Positions 54,464 to 63,062 of a stretch of 64,000 nucleotides of DNA are shown here, in pieces. The notes beneath the pieces are model-generated. The model was not told the origin of the DNA, did no database searches, and saw only the letters and a program-made list of their open reading frames with translations. Position 1 is the stretch's first letter; each line of letters opens with the position of its first letter. This DNA comes from Demequina aestuarii (lineage in GTDB: Bacteria > Actinomycetota > Actinomycetes > Actinomycetales > Demequinaceae): NCBI RefSeq assembly GCF_000975095.1, contig NZ_BBRD01000001.1, positions 639,467-703,466 on the forward strand, read 5' to 3'. Made by a program: the position numbers and the translations under genes.

Positions 54464-54753
54464 CGGCGGTGCTTGCCCACCAGATCGTGGACGCTCGGCC
54501 CACCGTCGCCGGCCGCGCCGGACACCTTGATGACGGAGAGGCAGCCCTCGGCGCCGGCATCAATGGTGGCCTCGTGCACCCGGCGAAGCAGGTGCCAGAC
54601 CTCGTCGGGCGTTCCCTCGATGGTGGTCCCCAGCGCACCCACCTCGTAGGACAGGCCGGACGCCTCGATGGTGGCGATGGCGGCGTCGACGTGGGCGTAG
54701 TGGTCGTCGGGGGTGCCGACGGGGCGGGGAAGGACTTGGATCTCGGCGATCAC
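54460..54753 (-). CDS. Thiamine-binding protein (MTH1187/DUF77 family)
   Basis: A 97-residue protein of the DUF77/YkoF-like family, starting VIAEIQVLPRPVGTPDDHYA and containing YEVGALGTTIEGTPDEVW and the late VIKVS strand. Such proteins bind thiamin or its pyrimidine part in the cytoplasm. The GTG start follows AAGGAG by 6 bp. It is the first gene after the TPP riboswitch and overlaps the permease by 4 bp, an arrangement seen in other thiamin-precursor operons. Confidence 0.9.
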   Translation of the reverse strand: MIAEIQVLPRPVGTPDDHYAHVDAAIATIEASGLSYEVGALGTTIEGTPDEVWHLLRRVHEATIDAGAEGCLSVIKVSGAAGDGGPSVHDLVGKHRR

Positions 54754-54880
54754 GGGTGACTCCTTGGCGTCGGACCTGGGGTCCGCACGGCGCACAGTCA
54801 GCCGTCGACGGCTCTTGCGGGCGGGTGCGCTCCGGAGCCATGGCAGGCCCCACGATGCTCACGCCCGTGCCGTCGACACG

Positions 54881-54967
54881 TCCTTACGCTGGCATTACCC
54901 AGGTCAAGTTCTCGGGTCGACGGCGCGCTGGTGGCCGTCCTCTCAGCTCGGTTGCCCCGAGCTCCCC
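54881..54967 (-). ncRNA. TPP riboswitch
   Basis: Read on the minus strand, the conserved parts are GAGCTGAGAGG (P2/J2-4 side), GACCCGAGAACTTGACC and CTGGGTAATGCCAGCGTAAGG, which is the Thi-box. It precedes a thiamin-precursor transporter operon by 127 bp. The intervening leader has a 14-bp palindrome (AGCCGTCGACGGCT, 54800-54813) and another GTCGAC repeat that could form the terminator or sequester the start. Confidence 0.95.
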
Positions 54968-55037
54968 GCGTTTGCCCTTGCATCGTAGCCACATCGCGGC
55001 GGTGGGGTCCAACGCTGTCCGGTGGTGAGCGCGGCTG

Positions 55038-55406
55038 CTACGACGGATCGTCGCTGTAGTGGGCGATCTTGTCGTCGAGCACCGTGATCGCCGCCGCCAG
55101 CGCATCGGCCTGGCGCACCAGCTCGGCCCGGCGCTGTCGCAGGAACTCGGAGCGCTCCGTGGCGACGCCATCAGCCCTGAGGAGGCTGGTGAACCGTCGC
55201 AGGTCCGCGATGCCCAAGCCGGCCTCCCGCAGACAGGTCACGACGCCGATCCATGCCACCTCGTTGTCGCCGTAGCGCCGGTGGCCGGACGCGTCTCGAT
55301 CGATGGGCCCCACGAGGCCCTCGCGCTCGTAATACCGCAACGTGTCCTCGGTCAGCCCCGTGGAGTGGGCGACGTCGCCGATGGTGCGCCCCTGTCTCAC
55401 TGTCAT
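55038..55406 (-). CDS. MerR family transcriptional regulator
   Basis: A 122-residue regulator. The winged helix-turn-helix begins at TIGDVAHSTGLTEDTLRYYEREGLV (in two parts: DVAHSTGLTEDTLRYYEREG and GHRRYGDNEVAWIGVVTCLR). A coiled-coil dimerisation helix (about 80-117) follows, and there is no long sensor domain and no metal-binding cysteine pair. It resembles AdhR/NmlR-type regulators of aldehyde or oxidative stress. The start overlaps the aldo/keto reductase stop by 4 bp, so both are co-transcribed. The MerR-type promoter in front of the reductase is the likely target. Confidence 0.92.
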   Translation of the reverse strand: MTVRQGRTIGDVAHSTGLTEDTLRYYEREGLVGPIDRDASGHRRYGDNEVAWIGVVTCLREAGLGIADLRRFTSLLRADGVATERSEFLRQRRAELVRQADALAAAITVLDDKIAHYSDDPS

Positions 55407-56350
55407 GACACCGAGTTCAGCACGTGCAGCGACTCGGCGTCCAGGGCGAGGTGGCGGGCCTCCATGGCCTCGTTCAGCTGGGCGACGGAGGAGACGCCCA
55501 CGATCGGCGTGATGGGAGGGGTGCCGCCCAGCAGCCACGCCAGCACCACCTGGTTGCGCGTCGCGCCCGTGGACGTCGCCACCCGATCCAGGGCCGCGAG
55601 GCGTCGGTCGGAGTCGGCATGCGCGTAAGGGTCCGGGAGCGGGCGGGCCGGGCGCGCGTATGAGCCCGCCATCAGCGTGTTGTATGCCCAGAAGGCCAGG
55701 CCCTCGCTGCTCGCGTAGTCCAGCGCATCTGGGGTGGCTACGACGTGGCCGCCGTCGGGCAGCGGTGCGAACGGCACCGGCTGCAGGTACGTGTGGCGCA
55801 GCTGCATCGCCGAGTACGGCGGGACTCCGGCGGCCGATGCGGTGGCGCGCGCTCGCTCGACGCGCCAGATCGCATGGTTCGACGCGCCCAGCTGACGCAC
55901 GCGGCCGTCGGCGACCGTGGCGCCCAGTGCGGCGACCTGGTCGTTCAGGGGCACGGACCTGTCCTCGACGTGAGCCCACAGCAGCTCGACGTGATCGGTG
56001 CCGAGTCGGTCGAGCGACCCGGTCAGCGCGGAGTCGATCGCGGCCAAGGACAGGCCTTCCATCGACTCGGGCCAGTGGCCGACGACGAGGGGCTCGGCGC
56101 CCAGCTTGGTCGAGACCCACATCTGCTCGCGGAGGCCGGGGTTGGCGGCGAACCACTCGCCGAGCATGCGTTCGCTCGCGCCGCCGTGACCCGTGGCGCT
56201 CTCCCAGAAGCTGTAGTTGTCCGCGGTGTCGAGCCAGCGCCCGCCGAGCTCCGCGAAGCGGTCAAGGATCGCGAATGACTCGTCGCGGTCCTGGCGAGTG
56301 CCGAAGTACATCGCGCCGAGCGCGATCTGTCCCTGGTGAATGGTGTTCAT
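55403..56350 (-). CDS. Aldo/keto reductase under MerR-type promoter
   Basis: A 315-residue reductase. Asp/Tyr in WLDTADNYSFWES, Lys in STKLGAEP and His in LLWAHVED complete the tetrad. Compared with YghZ-type enzymes it has a diverged substrate region. The ATG at 56350 lies 6 bp after TTGCCT, with no ribosome-binding site, so the mRNA should be leaderless. It is coupled to the MerR gene downstream, and the heliorhodopsin gene ends 33 bp upstream on the same strand. A carbonyl-stress role is likely. Confidence 0.9.
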   Translation of the reverse strand: MNTIHQGQIALGAMYFGTRQDRDESFAILDRFAELGGRWLDTADNYSFWESATGHGGASERMLGEWFAANPGLREQMWVSTKLGAEPLVVGHWPESMEGLSLAAIDSALTGSLDRLGTDHVELLWAHVEDRSVPLNDQVAALGATVADGRVRQLGASNHAIWRVERARATASAAGVPPYSAMQLRHTYLQPVPFAPLPDGGHVVATPDALDYASSEGLAFWAYNTLMAGSYARPARPLPDPYAHADSDRRLAALDRVATSTGATRNQVVLAWLLGGTPPITPIVGVSSVAQLNEAMEARHLALDAESLHVLNSVS

Positions 56351-56356
56351 GCCGCC

Positions 56357-56387
56357 AGGCAACACCCTGGAGCGCGCTCCAGGTCAA
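56357..56387 (-). promoter_or_regulatory. MerR-type promoter with perfect 18-bp palindrome
   Basis: On the minus strand TTGACC (56387-56382) and TTGCCT (56362-56357) are 19 bp apart, the lengthened spacing typical of MerR-activated promoters. The perfect palindrome CCTGGAGCGCGCTCCAGG (56366-56383) fills the spacer. The -35 box overlaps the heliorhodopsin stop codon. Confidence 0.8.
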
Positions 56388-57142
56388 GCCGCGAGAGCTC
56401 CTGAGAACACCTGCCACGCAAGCGCTGTCTTGGCGACGAGGCTGAGGACGATGTACGCACGCTCTCCGCGCAGGTAGTTCGCCCACTTGCCCTTCGCGCG
56501 GTACTGCAGCCACTGCACCACCGCGAAGGTGTTGAAGAACACGAACAGCGAGATGATGATGCCCCACACGAAGCCGGGCACTGCCTGGTCGCTGGTGTTG
56601 CCAGGGCCGGTGAGGGTGATGGCGATGATGAGCCAGGGGACGATGCCGACCATGCTGCCGAAGATGAACGGCAGCAGATCGCCGTCGCCGGGAGTCGCAT
56701 AGCGCTCCTGCAGCCAGCCGAACAGGATCATGCTGGCGTTGACGGTGAACAGCCCCGCGAGCGCCGCGAACTCGGAGATCCCGTTGAGCTGCAGGATCAG
56801 CACGATCATGATGGACGACGACAGTGAGTACTCGACCCAGCGGAACGTGTTCCGGTTCTCGCGCAGGCCCGCCGTGTAGCGCGGGAAGGAGGCCGGCGAG
56901 ATCACGAGGAAGTGGAACACCGCCGAGAGCAGCAGGAACCCCGCCACCGCGTAGGCGATGTTGATGTCCAGCAGAGTCACCGGTTCGCCGAACGCGTCCG
57001 AACCGGGAGGTCCGTTGAGGTAGGTGGCGCGCACGGGCAGGGTGGCGTCGTTGGCGAGCAGCACGATGCCCACGAAGGACGCGAGGTGAAGCAGGCCGGC
57101 GATCAGGTTGAACGGGCGGAGCTTGGCGAGCGCGGTGTCCAT
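56384..57142 (-). CDS. Heliorhodopsin
   Basis: A 252-residue, seven-helix retinal protein. The third-helix motif RWVEYSLSSSIMIVLI carries the expected counterion Glu104, and the seventh helix SLVAKTALAWQVFSG carries the retinal Schiff-base Lys238. In the founding protein 48C12 these are Glu107 and Lys241, the same separation. Heliorhodopsins have inverted topology, do not pump ions well, and are thought to be light sensors. The start MDTALAKLRPFNLIAGLLHL follows AGGGAC; the frame stays open upstream but is not coding-like. Neighbours are an AKR-MerR pair downstream and a divergent ABC exporter. Confidence 0.93.
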   Translation of the reverse strand: MDTALAKLRPFNLIAGLLHLASFVGIVLLANDATLPVRATYLNGPPGSDAFGEPVTLLDINIAYAVAGFLLLSAVFHFLVISPASFPRYTAGLRENRNTFRWVEYSLSSSIMIVLILQLNGISEFAALAGLFTVNASMILFGWLQERYATPGDGDLLPFIFGSMVGIVPWLIIAITLTGPGNTSDQAVPGFVWGIIISLFVFFNTFAVVQWLQYRAKGKWANYLRGERAYIVLSLVAKTALAWQVFSGALAA

Positions 57143-57321
57143 GGTGTCCCTCTTCGTCGAGTGGTGAACCGACCTGTTGTCCGCGCATAACCTCGCTGAT
57201 ACGCGTCCCATTCCCGCCGTCCGCCTCCCGGACGCCGGGGTTCTCCCGGAGGCCGAATCAGGGGACTGGTCATCCACGCGGAGGACGGGCGAGGCACGGA
57301 CGTCGCGGTAGGTTCGGTCCC

Positions 57322-58242
57322 ATGCCCGCCATCGCCACGCAAGGCCTGACGAGGTCCTTCGGCCCCGTGACCGCGCTGTCACAGCTCACCGTCGAGATGC
57401 CCACCGGGGTGGTCGGACTGGTCGGCGCCAACGGAGCCGGCAAGTCGACCTTCATCAAGATTCTTCTGGGGCTGCTTCCCCCCACGTCGGGAACGGCGAC
57501 CGTGCTCGGAATGGACTGCCTCACGGACGGTCTCGCGATCCGTGAGGTCGTGGGGTACATGCCCGAGAGCGAGTGCCTGCCGCCCGACGTCTCGGCCACC
57601 GAATTCATCGTGCACATGGCGCGCATGTCCGGGCTGCCGACTGATGTGGCGCGGGAGCGCACCGCGGACACGCTGAGGCACGTGGGTCTGTACGAGGAGC
57701 GATACCGCCCGATCGGCGGCTACTCCACGGGCATGCGTCAGCGCGTCAAGCTGGCCCAGGCGCTCGTGCACGACCCCCAGCTGGTGCTGCTCGACGAGCC
57801 GACGAACGGGCTCGACCCCGCGGGCCGCGACGACATGCTCGAGCTCATCCGGCGCATCAGCGCGGACTTCGGCATCTCCGTGGTGGTGACGTCGCACCTG
57901 CTGGGAGAGCTGGAACGCATCGCCGACCACATCGTGTCCATCGAGGCGGGCGTGCTCCAGCACTCCACCTCGACGGCGGCCGCGACGGAGTACAGCGGTG
58001 TGGTGCTGGTCGAGGTGACCGACCGCGGACCGGAGGTCGCCGAGCGGCTGAGGGCCATCGGAGCCGCCGTGACCCCCAGCGCTCAGGCGAACAGCTTCGC
58101 GGTGGCGATCAGGGACGAACAGGTGCTCGACGACGTGCGGTCCGTGGTGGTGGACCTCGGCGTCGGCCTCATCCGCATGCAGCGCGGCCGTCATCACCTC
58201 ACCGAGATGTTCTCGACCCCGCAGGAGGCGCGCCATGGCTGA
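57322..58242 (+). CDS. ABC-2 exporter ATPase, first of two
   Basis: A 306-residue ATPase. Walker A GANGAGKST, signature YSTGMRQR, Walker B LVLLDEPTNGLD and the switch TSHLLGELERI are intact. A C-terminal extension of about 90 residues after the core is typical of CcmA/NatA-like exporters. TAGGTT lies 7 bp before the ATG with no ribosome-binding site, so the operon mRNA probably begins at this codon. It overlaps the next permease gene by 8 bp. Substrate unknown. Confidence 0.9.
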   Translation: MPAIATQGLTRSFGPVTALSQLTVEMPTGVVGLVGANGAGKSTFIKILLGLLPPTSGTATVLGMDCLTDGLAIREVVGYMPESECLPPDVSATEFIVHMARMSGLPTDVARERTADTLRHVGLYEERYRPIGGYSTGMRQRVKLAQALVHDPQLVLLDEPTNGLDPAGRDDMLELIRRISADFGISVVVTSHLLGELERIADHIVSIEAGVLQHSTSTAAATEYSGVVLVEVTDRGPEVAERLRAIGAAVTPSAQANSFAVAIRDEQVLDDVRSVVVDLGVGLIRMQRGRHHLTEMFSTPQEARHG

Positions 58243-59176
58243 CCACACGCCGCCGCTCACATCGGCCACCGCTGGGGGCGCGGAGCCCGCCGCCCCGCAG
58301 TCGCAGAGCGTCATTCACGACATCGGCTTCCGGCACTACGACGGCCCGCGCCTGGGCCGCGGCTGGATCGTCCGATCGCTGCTCGTGGAGACCTTTCGCG
58401 GCGTGTTCGGCTTCGGTCGCCCGGCCAAGGCCAAGATCATGCCGTGGGTGCTCGTCGGCATCCTGATGGCGCCGCCGCTGATCTTCGCACTCATCGCGGT
58501 GCTGCTCGGCCTGGACGAACTGCCGACGTCCTACACCGAGTACCTGCCGACCATGGGATTCGTGGTGTCGCTGTTCGTCGCCAGCCGGGCCCCGTACTGC
58601 GTCTCCCGCGACCTTCGCCACGGCGTCATGCCGCTGTACCTGTCGCGGCCCATTCGCCGCAACGACTACGTGCTCGCCAAGTTCGCGGGCCTGGCATTGG
58701 GTGTGTTCACAGTGCTGGCCGCCGCGCAGACTCTGCTGTTCGTAGGCGCACTGCTGGCGAAGCTCTCCGTGGGCGCTCAGATTGCGGGCTACGCGCAGGG
58801 CCTCATCGCATCGGCAGTGCTGTCGCTGGTGCTCAGCGCCATCGGCCTGGTCCTCGCGGCCTTCACCCCTCGCCGGGGAATGGGCGTGGCCGCGATCATC
58901 ACGGTGCTCGTGGTGCTGGGGGGCATCGGGTCCGTCGTGTCGACGCTGCTGACCCAGAACGGGAGCGCCACCCTCGGCGGGTACCTCGCGGCGATCGATC
59001 CGTTCCTCCTGGTCGACGGCATCGCCATGTCGTGGTTCGGCGTCGACTCGGCGATCGGTGTCGAGGCTGGCCTTGGGGCCCTGGGCGGCGTGATCTTCAC
59101 GGCCGCGGCCGCTGCGATCGTCGGCGGTGGCATCGCCCTGCTGATGCGCCGCTACACGAAGGTGGGTATCGCATGA
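58235..59176 (+). CDS. ABC-2 exporter membrane subunit, first of two
   Basis: A 313-residue membrane protein. A 65-residue cytoplasmic N-terminus (with GFRHYDGPRLGRGWIVRSLL, a motif common to actinobacterial ABC-2 permeases of this type) precedes about six predicted helices. It is coupled to both flanking ATPase genes (8-bp and 4-bp overlaps). Together with the second permease it presumably forms the exporter channel. The exported compound is unknown. Confidence 0.87.
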   Translation: MADHTPPLTSATAGGAEPAAPQSQSVIHDIGFRHYDGPRLGRGWIVRSLLVETFRGVFGFGRPAKAKIMPWVLVGILMAPPLIFALIAVLLGLDELPTSYTEYLPTMGFVVSLFVASRAPYCVSRDLRHGVMPLYLSRPIRRNDYVLAKFAGLALGVFTVLAAAQTLLFVGALLAKLSVGAQIAGYAQGLIASAVLSLVLSAIGLVLAAFTPRRGMGVAAIITVLVVLGGIGSVVSTLLTQNGSATLGGYLAAIDPFLLVDGIAMSWFGVDSAIGVEAGLGALGGVIFTAAAAAIVGGGIALLMRRYTKVGIA

Positions 59177-60084
59177 GCACGCTTCAGCTGACTGGCGTCT
59201 CCCGCTGGTACGGCGACGTGGTGGCGGTCAACGACGTCACGATGACCGTCGGCCCCGGCGTCACCGGGCTTCTCGGCCCCAACGGCGCGGGCAAATCGAC
59301 TCTGATCTCGATGATGGGCGGCTTCCTTCCGCCCTCGGCAGGCACCGTCACGCTCGACGGCGCACCCGTGTGGCGCCACACGGAGGCCTACCGCTCGATC
59401 GGTCTGGTGCCGGAGACCGAGGCGATGTACGACATGGTCTCGGGGTGGGAGTTCGTGCTCGCCAACGCGCGACTGCACGGGCTCGCCGATCCCGTCGCCG
59501 CCGCGCGTGCCGCCGTCGAGCAGGTGGACATGATGGACGCGAAGGACCGTGACATCTCCGGCTACTCCAAGGGCATGAAGCAGCGCATCAAGATGGCGAC
59601 CGCCCTGGTCCACGACCCCGCCGTGCTGCTGTTGGACGAGCCCTTCAACGGCATGGACCCGCGCCAGCGCCTGCACCTCATGGAGTTGCTGCAGGCCCTC
59701 GCGGCGCAGGGGCGCACCGTGCTGTTCAGCAGCCACATCCTCGAAGAGGTCGAGGAGATCGCGGGCACCATCGAGGTGGTCGTCGCAGGACGGCACGCCG
59801 CGTCTGGTGACTTCCGGCGCATTCGCAAGCTCATGACTCAGCGGCCGCACCAGTACACGATCCGGTCGAGCGACGACCGCGCGCTCGCGGCCGCCATCAT
59901 CGCGGACGGCTCGGCGGACAGCGTCGACGTCTCGTCCGGGTCGCTCGCCGTCCAGGCATCCGACTTCGGTCGGTTCGTGGAGGCGCTGCCCAGGCTCGCC
60001 CAGGACGGCCAGGTGCGGCTGCTGGAGGTCACTCCGGCCGACGAGTCTCTCGAGAGCGTGTTCGCGTACTTGGTGGCGCGATGA
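59173..60084 (+). CDS. ABC-2 exporter ATPase, second of two
   Basis: A 303-residue ATPase with Walker A GPNGAGKST, signature YSKGMKQR, Walker B LLLDEPFNGMD and the switch SSHILEEVEEI. The start is the ATG overlapping the permease stop (ATGA). The signature differs from that of the first ATPase, so the two are distinct paralogues that may form a heterodimer or pair with separate permeases. A C-terminal regulatory domain of about 80 residues follows the core. Confidence 0.9.
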   Translation: MSTLQLTGVSRWYGDVVAVNDVTMTVGPGVTGLLGPNGAGKSTLISMMGGFLPPSAGTVTLDGAPVWRHTEAYRSIGLVPETEAMYDMVSGWEFVLANARLHGLADPVAAARAAVEQVDMMDAKDRDISGYSKGMKQRIKMATALVHDPAVLLLDEPFNGMDPRQRLHLMELLQALAAQGRTVLFSSHILEEVEEIAGTIEVVVAGRHAASGDFRRIRKLMTQRPHQYTIRSSDDRALAAAIIADGSADSVDVSSGSLAVQASDFGRFVEALPRLAQDGQVRLLEVTPADESLESVFAYLVAR

Positions 60085-60109
60085 TCGCGCACGGAATGGG
60101 GTCCTCACG

Positions 60110-60838
60110 ATGAACGTCACCGTCATGCGACTCACCGCACGCGGTCTGCTGGGACGGCGCCGGGCGCTGCTGCTGGTGATCCTGCCGGCGCTGCTGCTCG
60201 TGCTCGCCGCGCTCACCCGGTGGGCGTCAGACGCGTCCCCGAGTGCGTCGAGTCTTCTGGGAAGCGGCTTCGCCATGGGCACCCTGCTGCCGCTCATGTG
60301 CCTGCTGGTCGCCACCGGCGTGATCAGCGCGGAGATCGACGACGGCTCGATCGTGTACATGCTCGCCAAGCCGCTCAAGCGACGGGTGATCCTGTTCTCG
60401 AAGCTCGCGGTCGGGTTGGCCGCTGTGATCGTGTTCGCGGTGCTGCCCACCATGGCCGCCGTCGCGATCGCGGGAGACGAGGGCGGCCAGCTCACGCTCG
60501 CCTATGGGGCCTCCGCCTTCTTCGCGGCGATCGCCTACACCGCGATCTTCGTGACGCTCGGCATCGTCTCCCGGAACGCCGTGGTGTTCGGGCTGCTGTA
60601 CGCCCTGCTGTGGGAGAACGTGCTCGGGGGGTACGTGCCCGGCGTCCGCGCCGTGAGCGTCCGGCAATGGGCGATGTCGGTGGGAGAGCAGATGCTCGGC
60701 TCGCAGGCAGCCGAGTGGTCGTTCACGGCCGAGGTGGGCATGGCGACGGGCCTGATCCTGCTCGCGCTCACCACGGCGGGGGCCGTGTACCTGGGCGTGC
60801 GCAAGCTGAGCACGCTCACCCTGAGCTCGGTCGACTGA
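60110..60838 (+). CDS. ABC-2 exporter membrane subunit, second of two
   Basis: A 242-residue membrane protein with six predicted helices. The segment ISAEIDDGSIVYMLAKPLKR is the cytoplasmic loop typical of NosY/ABC-2 permeases. It begins 25 bp after the second ATPase gene and completes an ATPase-permease-ATPase-permease operon. It is shorter than the first permease and lacks its N-terminal cytoplasmic part. Confidence 0.87.
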   Translation: MNVTVMRLTARGLLGRRRALLLVILPALLLVLAALTRWASDASPSASSLLGSGFAMGTLLPLMCLLVATGVISAEIDDGSIVYMLAKPLKRRVILFSKLAVGLAAVIVFAVLPTMAAVAIAGDEGGQLTLAYGASAFFAAIAYTAIFVTLGIVSRNAVVFGLLYALLWENVLGGYVPGVRAVSVRQWAMSVGEQMLGSQAAEWSFTAEVGMATGLILLALTTAGAVYLGVRKLSTLTLSSVD

Positions 60839-60910
60839 CCGGGCCGCGCTCAGCCCAGCGACCGCATCGGCCGCACCTCAGGAGACGAGCGATGGGAACG
60901 CTGACGCGCG

Positions 60911-60940
60911 AAGGGGCCCAGCCAACCGGCTGGGCCCCTT
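60911..60940. terminator. Bidirectional terminator between the exporter operon and pgi
   Basis: A perfect 13-bp stem (60911-60923 with 60928-60940), loop AACC, starting with AA and ending with TT, between convergent operons. Confidence 0.8.
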
Positions 60941-60956
60941 CGTGTGCGTCGTGGTG

Positions 60957-62636
60957 TCAGTTGCGGTGCGCCTGGTAGTACTCGATCAGCGACTGGGTTG
61001 AGGCGTCCTGAGCGGCGAACGCCCACTGGTCGCCCTCGACGGCGGGCGCGATCTGCACGGCGAGCTGCTTGCCGAGCTCCACGCCCCACTGGTCAAAGCT
61101 GTTGACGCCCCAGATCACGCCCTGGACGAACGTGATGTGCTCGTACAGCGCGATGAGCTGACCGAGCACCGCAGGGGTCAGCGACGGCGCGAAGATCGAC
61201 GTGGTGGGCTTGTTGCCCGCAAACGTCCGCGCTGCCACCAACGCGCCAGTGGTGCCCTCCTCCTCGACCTCCTCGGCGGTCTTGCCGAACGCCAGCGCCT
61301 TGGTCTGCGCGAGGAAGTTGGCGAGGAACAGGGCGTGGACGTCCTGATCGCCGTCCTTGAGGTCGTAGGCCGGGTTGACCACCGCGATGAAGTCCGCGGG
61401 GATCAGTTTGGTGCCCTGGTGAATGAGCTGGTAGAAGGCGTGCTGGCCGTTGGTGCCGGGTTCGCCCCAGAAGATCTCGCCGGTCTCGGTGGTCACCGGA
61501 GAGCCGTCCCACCGCACGGACTTGCCGTTCGACTCCATGGTCAGCTGCTGCAGGTACGCAGGGAAGCGGTGGAGCTGCTGCGCATAGGGCAGCACGGCGT
61601 GCGACTGCGCGCCCAAGAAGTTCACGTACCAGATGTTGAGCAGCCCCATGAGGACGGGGACGTTCTGCTCGAGCGGGGTCTCGGCGACGTGCTGGTCCAC
61701 CGTGTGGAAGCCGTCGAGCAGCTCGCCGAACACGTCCGGTCCGAGCGCGATCGCGAGAGAGAGGCCGATGGTGGAGTCGACGCTGTAGCGGCCACCCACC
61801 CAATCCCAGAACCCGAAGGCGTTCGTGGGATCGATGCCGAATGCCTCGACCTTGTCGAGCGCGGTGGAGACGGCGACGAAGTGGTGCGCGACCGCATCGG
61901 CCCTCTCCTCGTCGGTGCCCACCGAGACGCCTGCCGCGCCCAGCTGCTCCCAGAGCCACGTCCGTGCCAGGCGCGCGTTGGTGAGCGTCTCGAGCGTGGT
62001 GAACGTCTTGGACGCGACGATGAACAGCGTGGTCTCGGGGTCGAGTCCCTTGACCTTCTGGCCCATGTCGGTGGGGTCGATGTTGGACACGAACCGCGCC
62101 GAGATGCCGGCGTTGGCGTAGGGCTCGAGCGCCTCGTAGACCATCACAGGGCCCAGGTCGGAGCCGCCGATGCCGATGTTGACGATGGTCTCGACGCGCT
62201 TGCCGGTGACGCCGGCCCATTCGCCGGAGCGCACGCGGTCGGCGAACTCGTTGACGCGGCCCAGCACCTCCTGGACGTCCTCGTCGATGTTCTGGCCGTC
62301 GACGACCAGCTCAGGTGTCGCATCGGCCGGGCGGCGCAGCGCGGTGTGGAGCACGGCGCGGTCCTCGGTGGTGTTGATGTGCTCGCCCGCGAGCATGGCC
62401 TGGTAGCGGTCGGCGACGCCGGTCTGCTCCGCGAGCTTGACGAGCGACGCGATGACCTCGTCGGTGACGAGGTTCTTCGACAGGTCGACGTGGAGATCGC
62501 CCAGGGGGAGGCTCATGCGGCCCACGCGGCCGGCGTCAGCGGCGAACCAGCCGCGCAGGTCGGGCGCGAAGTCGCGGTGGTGGGCCTCGAGTTCGGCCCA
62601 GGCGGAAGTGGCGGTGGCATCAATGGGAGAGTTCAC
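60957..62636 (-). CDS. pgi: Glucose-6-phosphate isomerase
   Basis: A 559-residue enzyme that interconverts glucose 6-phosphate and fructose 6-phosphate. Family signatures are present: [51 protein letters not shown], the catalytic [18 protein letters not shown] and [17 protein letters not shown]. The GTG start ([13 protein letters not shown]) is chosen because TAGCCT lies 7 bp upstream, the leaderless pattern common in this window; the overlapping GGGAGG is too close to act as a ribosome-binding site. It is convergent to the ABC exporter. Confidence 0.97.
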   Translation of the reverse strand: MNSPIDATATSAWAELEAHHRDFAPDLRGWFAADAGRVGRMSLPLGDLHVDLSKNLVTDEVIASLVKLAEQTGVADRYQAMLAGEHINTTEDRAVLHTALRRPADATPELVVDGQNIDEDVQEVLGRVNEFADRVRSGEWAGVTGKRVETIVNIGIGGSDLGPVMVYEALEPYANAGISARFVSNIDPTDMGQKVKGLDPETTLFIVASKTFTTLETLTNARLARTWLWEQLGAAGVSVGTDEERADAVAHHFVAVSTALDKVEAFGIDPTNAFGFWDWVGGRYSVDSTIGLSLAIALGPDVFGELLDGFHTVDQHVAETPLEQNVPVLMGLLNIWYVNFLGAQSHAVLPYAQQLHRFPAYLQQLTMESNGKSVRWDGSPVTTETGEIFWGEPGTNGQHAFYQLIHQGTKLIPADFIAVVNPAYDLKDGDQDVHALFLANFLAQTKALAFGKTAEEVEEEGTTGALVAARTFAGNKPTTSIFAPSLTPAVLGQLIALYEHITFVQGVIWGVNSFDQWGVELGKQLAVQIAPAVEGDQWAFAAQDASTQSLIEYYQAHRN

Positions 62637-62715
62637 GCCTCCCAGGCTAGTGCCGTTCGCGGGCTCCGTCACCGGGACGGTGGGCCCGCCTGGGCTGCGC
62701 GGTCGATCGCCCCCC

Positions 62716-62763
62716 GAGTGCATGAGTGCACGCCCTTGCCCCGAACCGTGCACTCATGCACTC
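62716..62763. repeat. 17-bp perfect inverted repeat
   Basis: GAGTGCATGAGTGCACG (62716-62732) and its exact reverse complement (62747-62763) are separated by 14 bp. Each arm itself holds nested TGCA/GTGCAC repeats. It lies between pgi and the small unknown gene, just 20 bp after the latter's stop, and may be its terminator or a protein-binding site. Confidence 0.7.
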
Positions 62764-62783
62764 ACAGCGCGCAGGGGCACCCG

Positions 62784-63062
62784 CTACGCGCGACCGAACT
62801 GAGCGTCGATGCGGTCCGGCCAGTCAGCATCGGCGAGATTCGCGCGATCGAGCAGGTCGCGCCAGTCGTCGCGTGCGTGCTCGATGGCGTCATCGAACAG
62901 GCTGAGGTTGCCGCGGGCTGCGATCAGGACGCCGGCGTGGAGTCGCTCGGGGTCGACTCCCGTGCCCACCGGAAGGCGCTCGAGACGGCTCTGCACTCCG
63001 GGCGCCGATGCGCGGAACGCCTCGACCAGGTGCTCGCGAATGCGATCGGTGATGACGGCCAT
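62784..63062 (-). CDS. Small protein of unknown function (92 aa)
   Basis: A 92-residue soluble protein starting MAVITDRIREHLVEAFRASA and continuing with the segment VQSRLERLPVGTGVDPERLH; no membrane segment or known motif is seen. Codon use is coding-like. The ATG is preceded by AAGAAT at 7 bp, again fitting leaderless transcription. Its start codon overlaps a possible ATG for the divergent lipoprotein gene. Not recognised. Confidence 0.6.
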   Translation of the reverse strand: MAVITDRIREHLVEAFRASAPGVQSRLERLPVGTGVDPERLHAGVLIAARGNLSLFDDAIEHARDDWRDLLDRANLADADWPDRIDAQFGRA

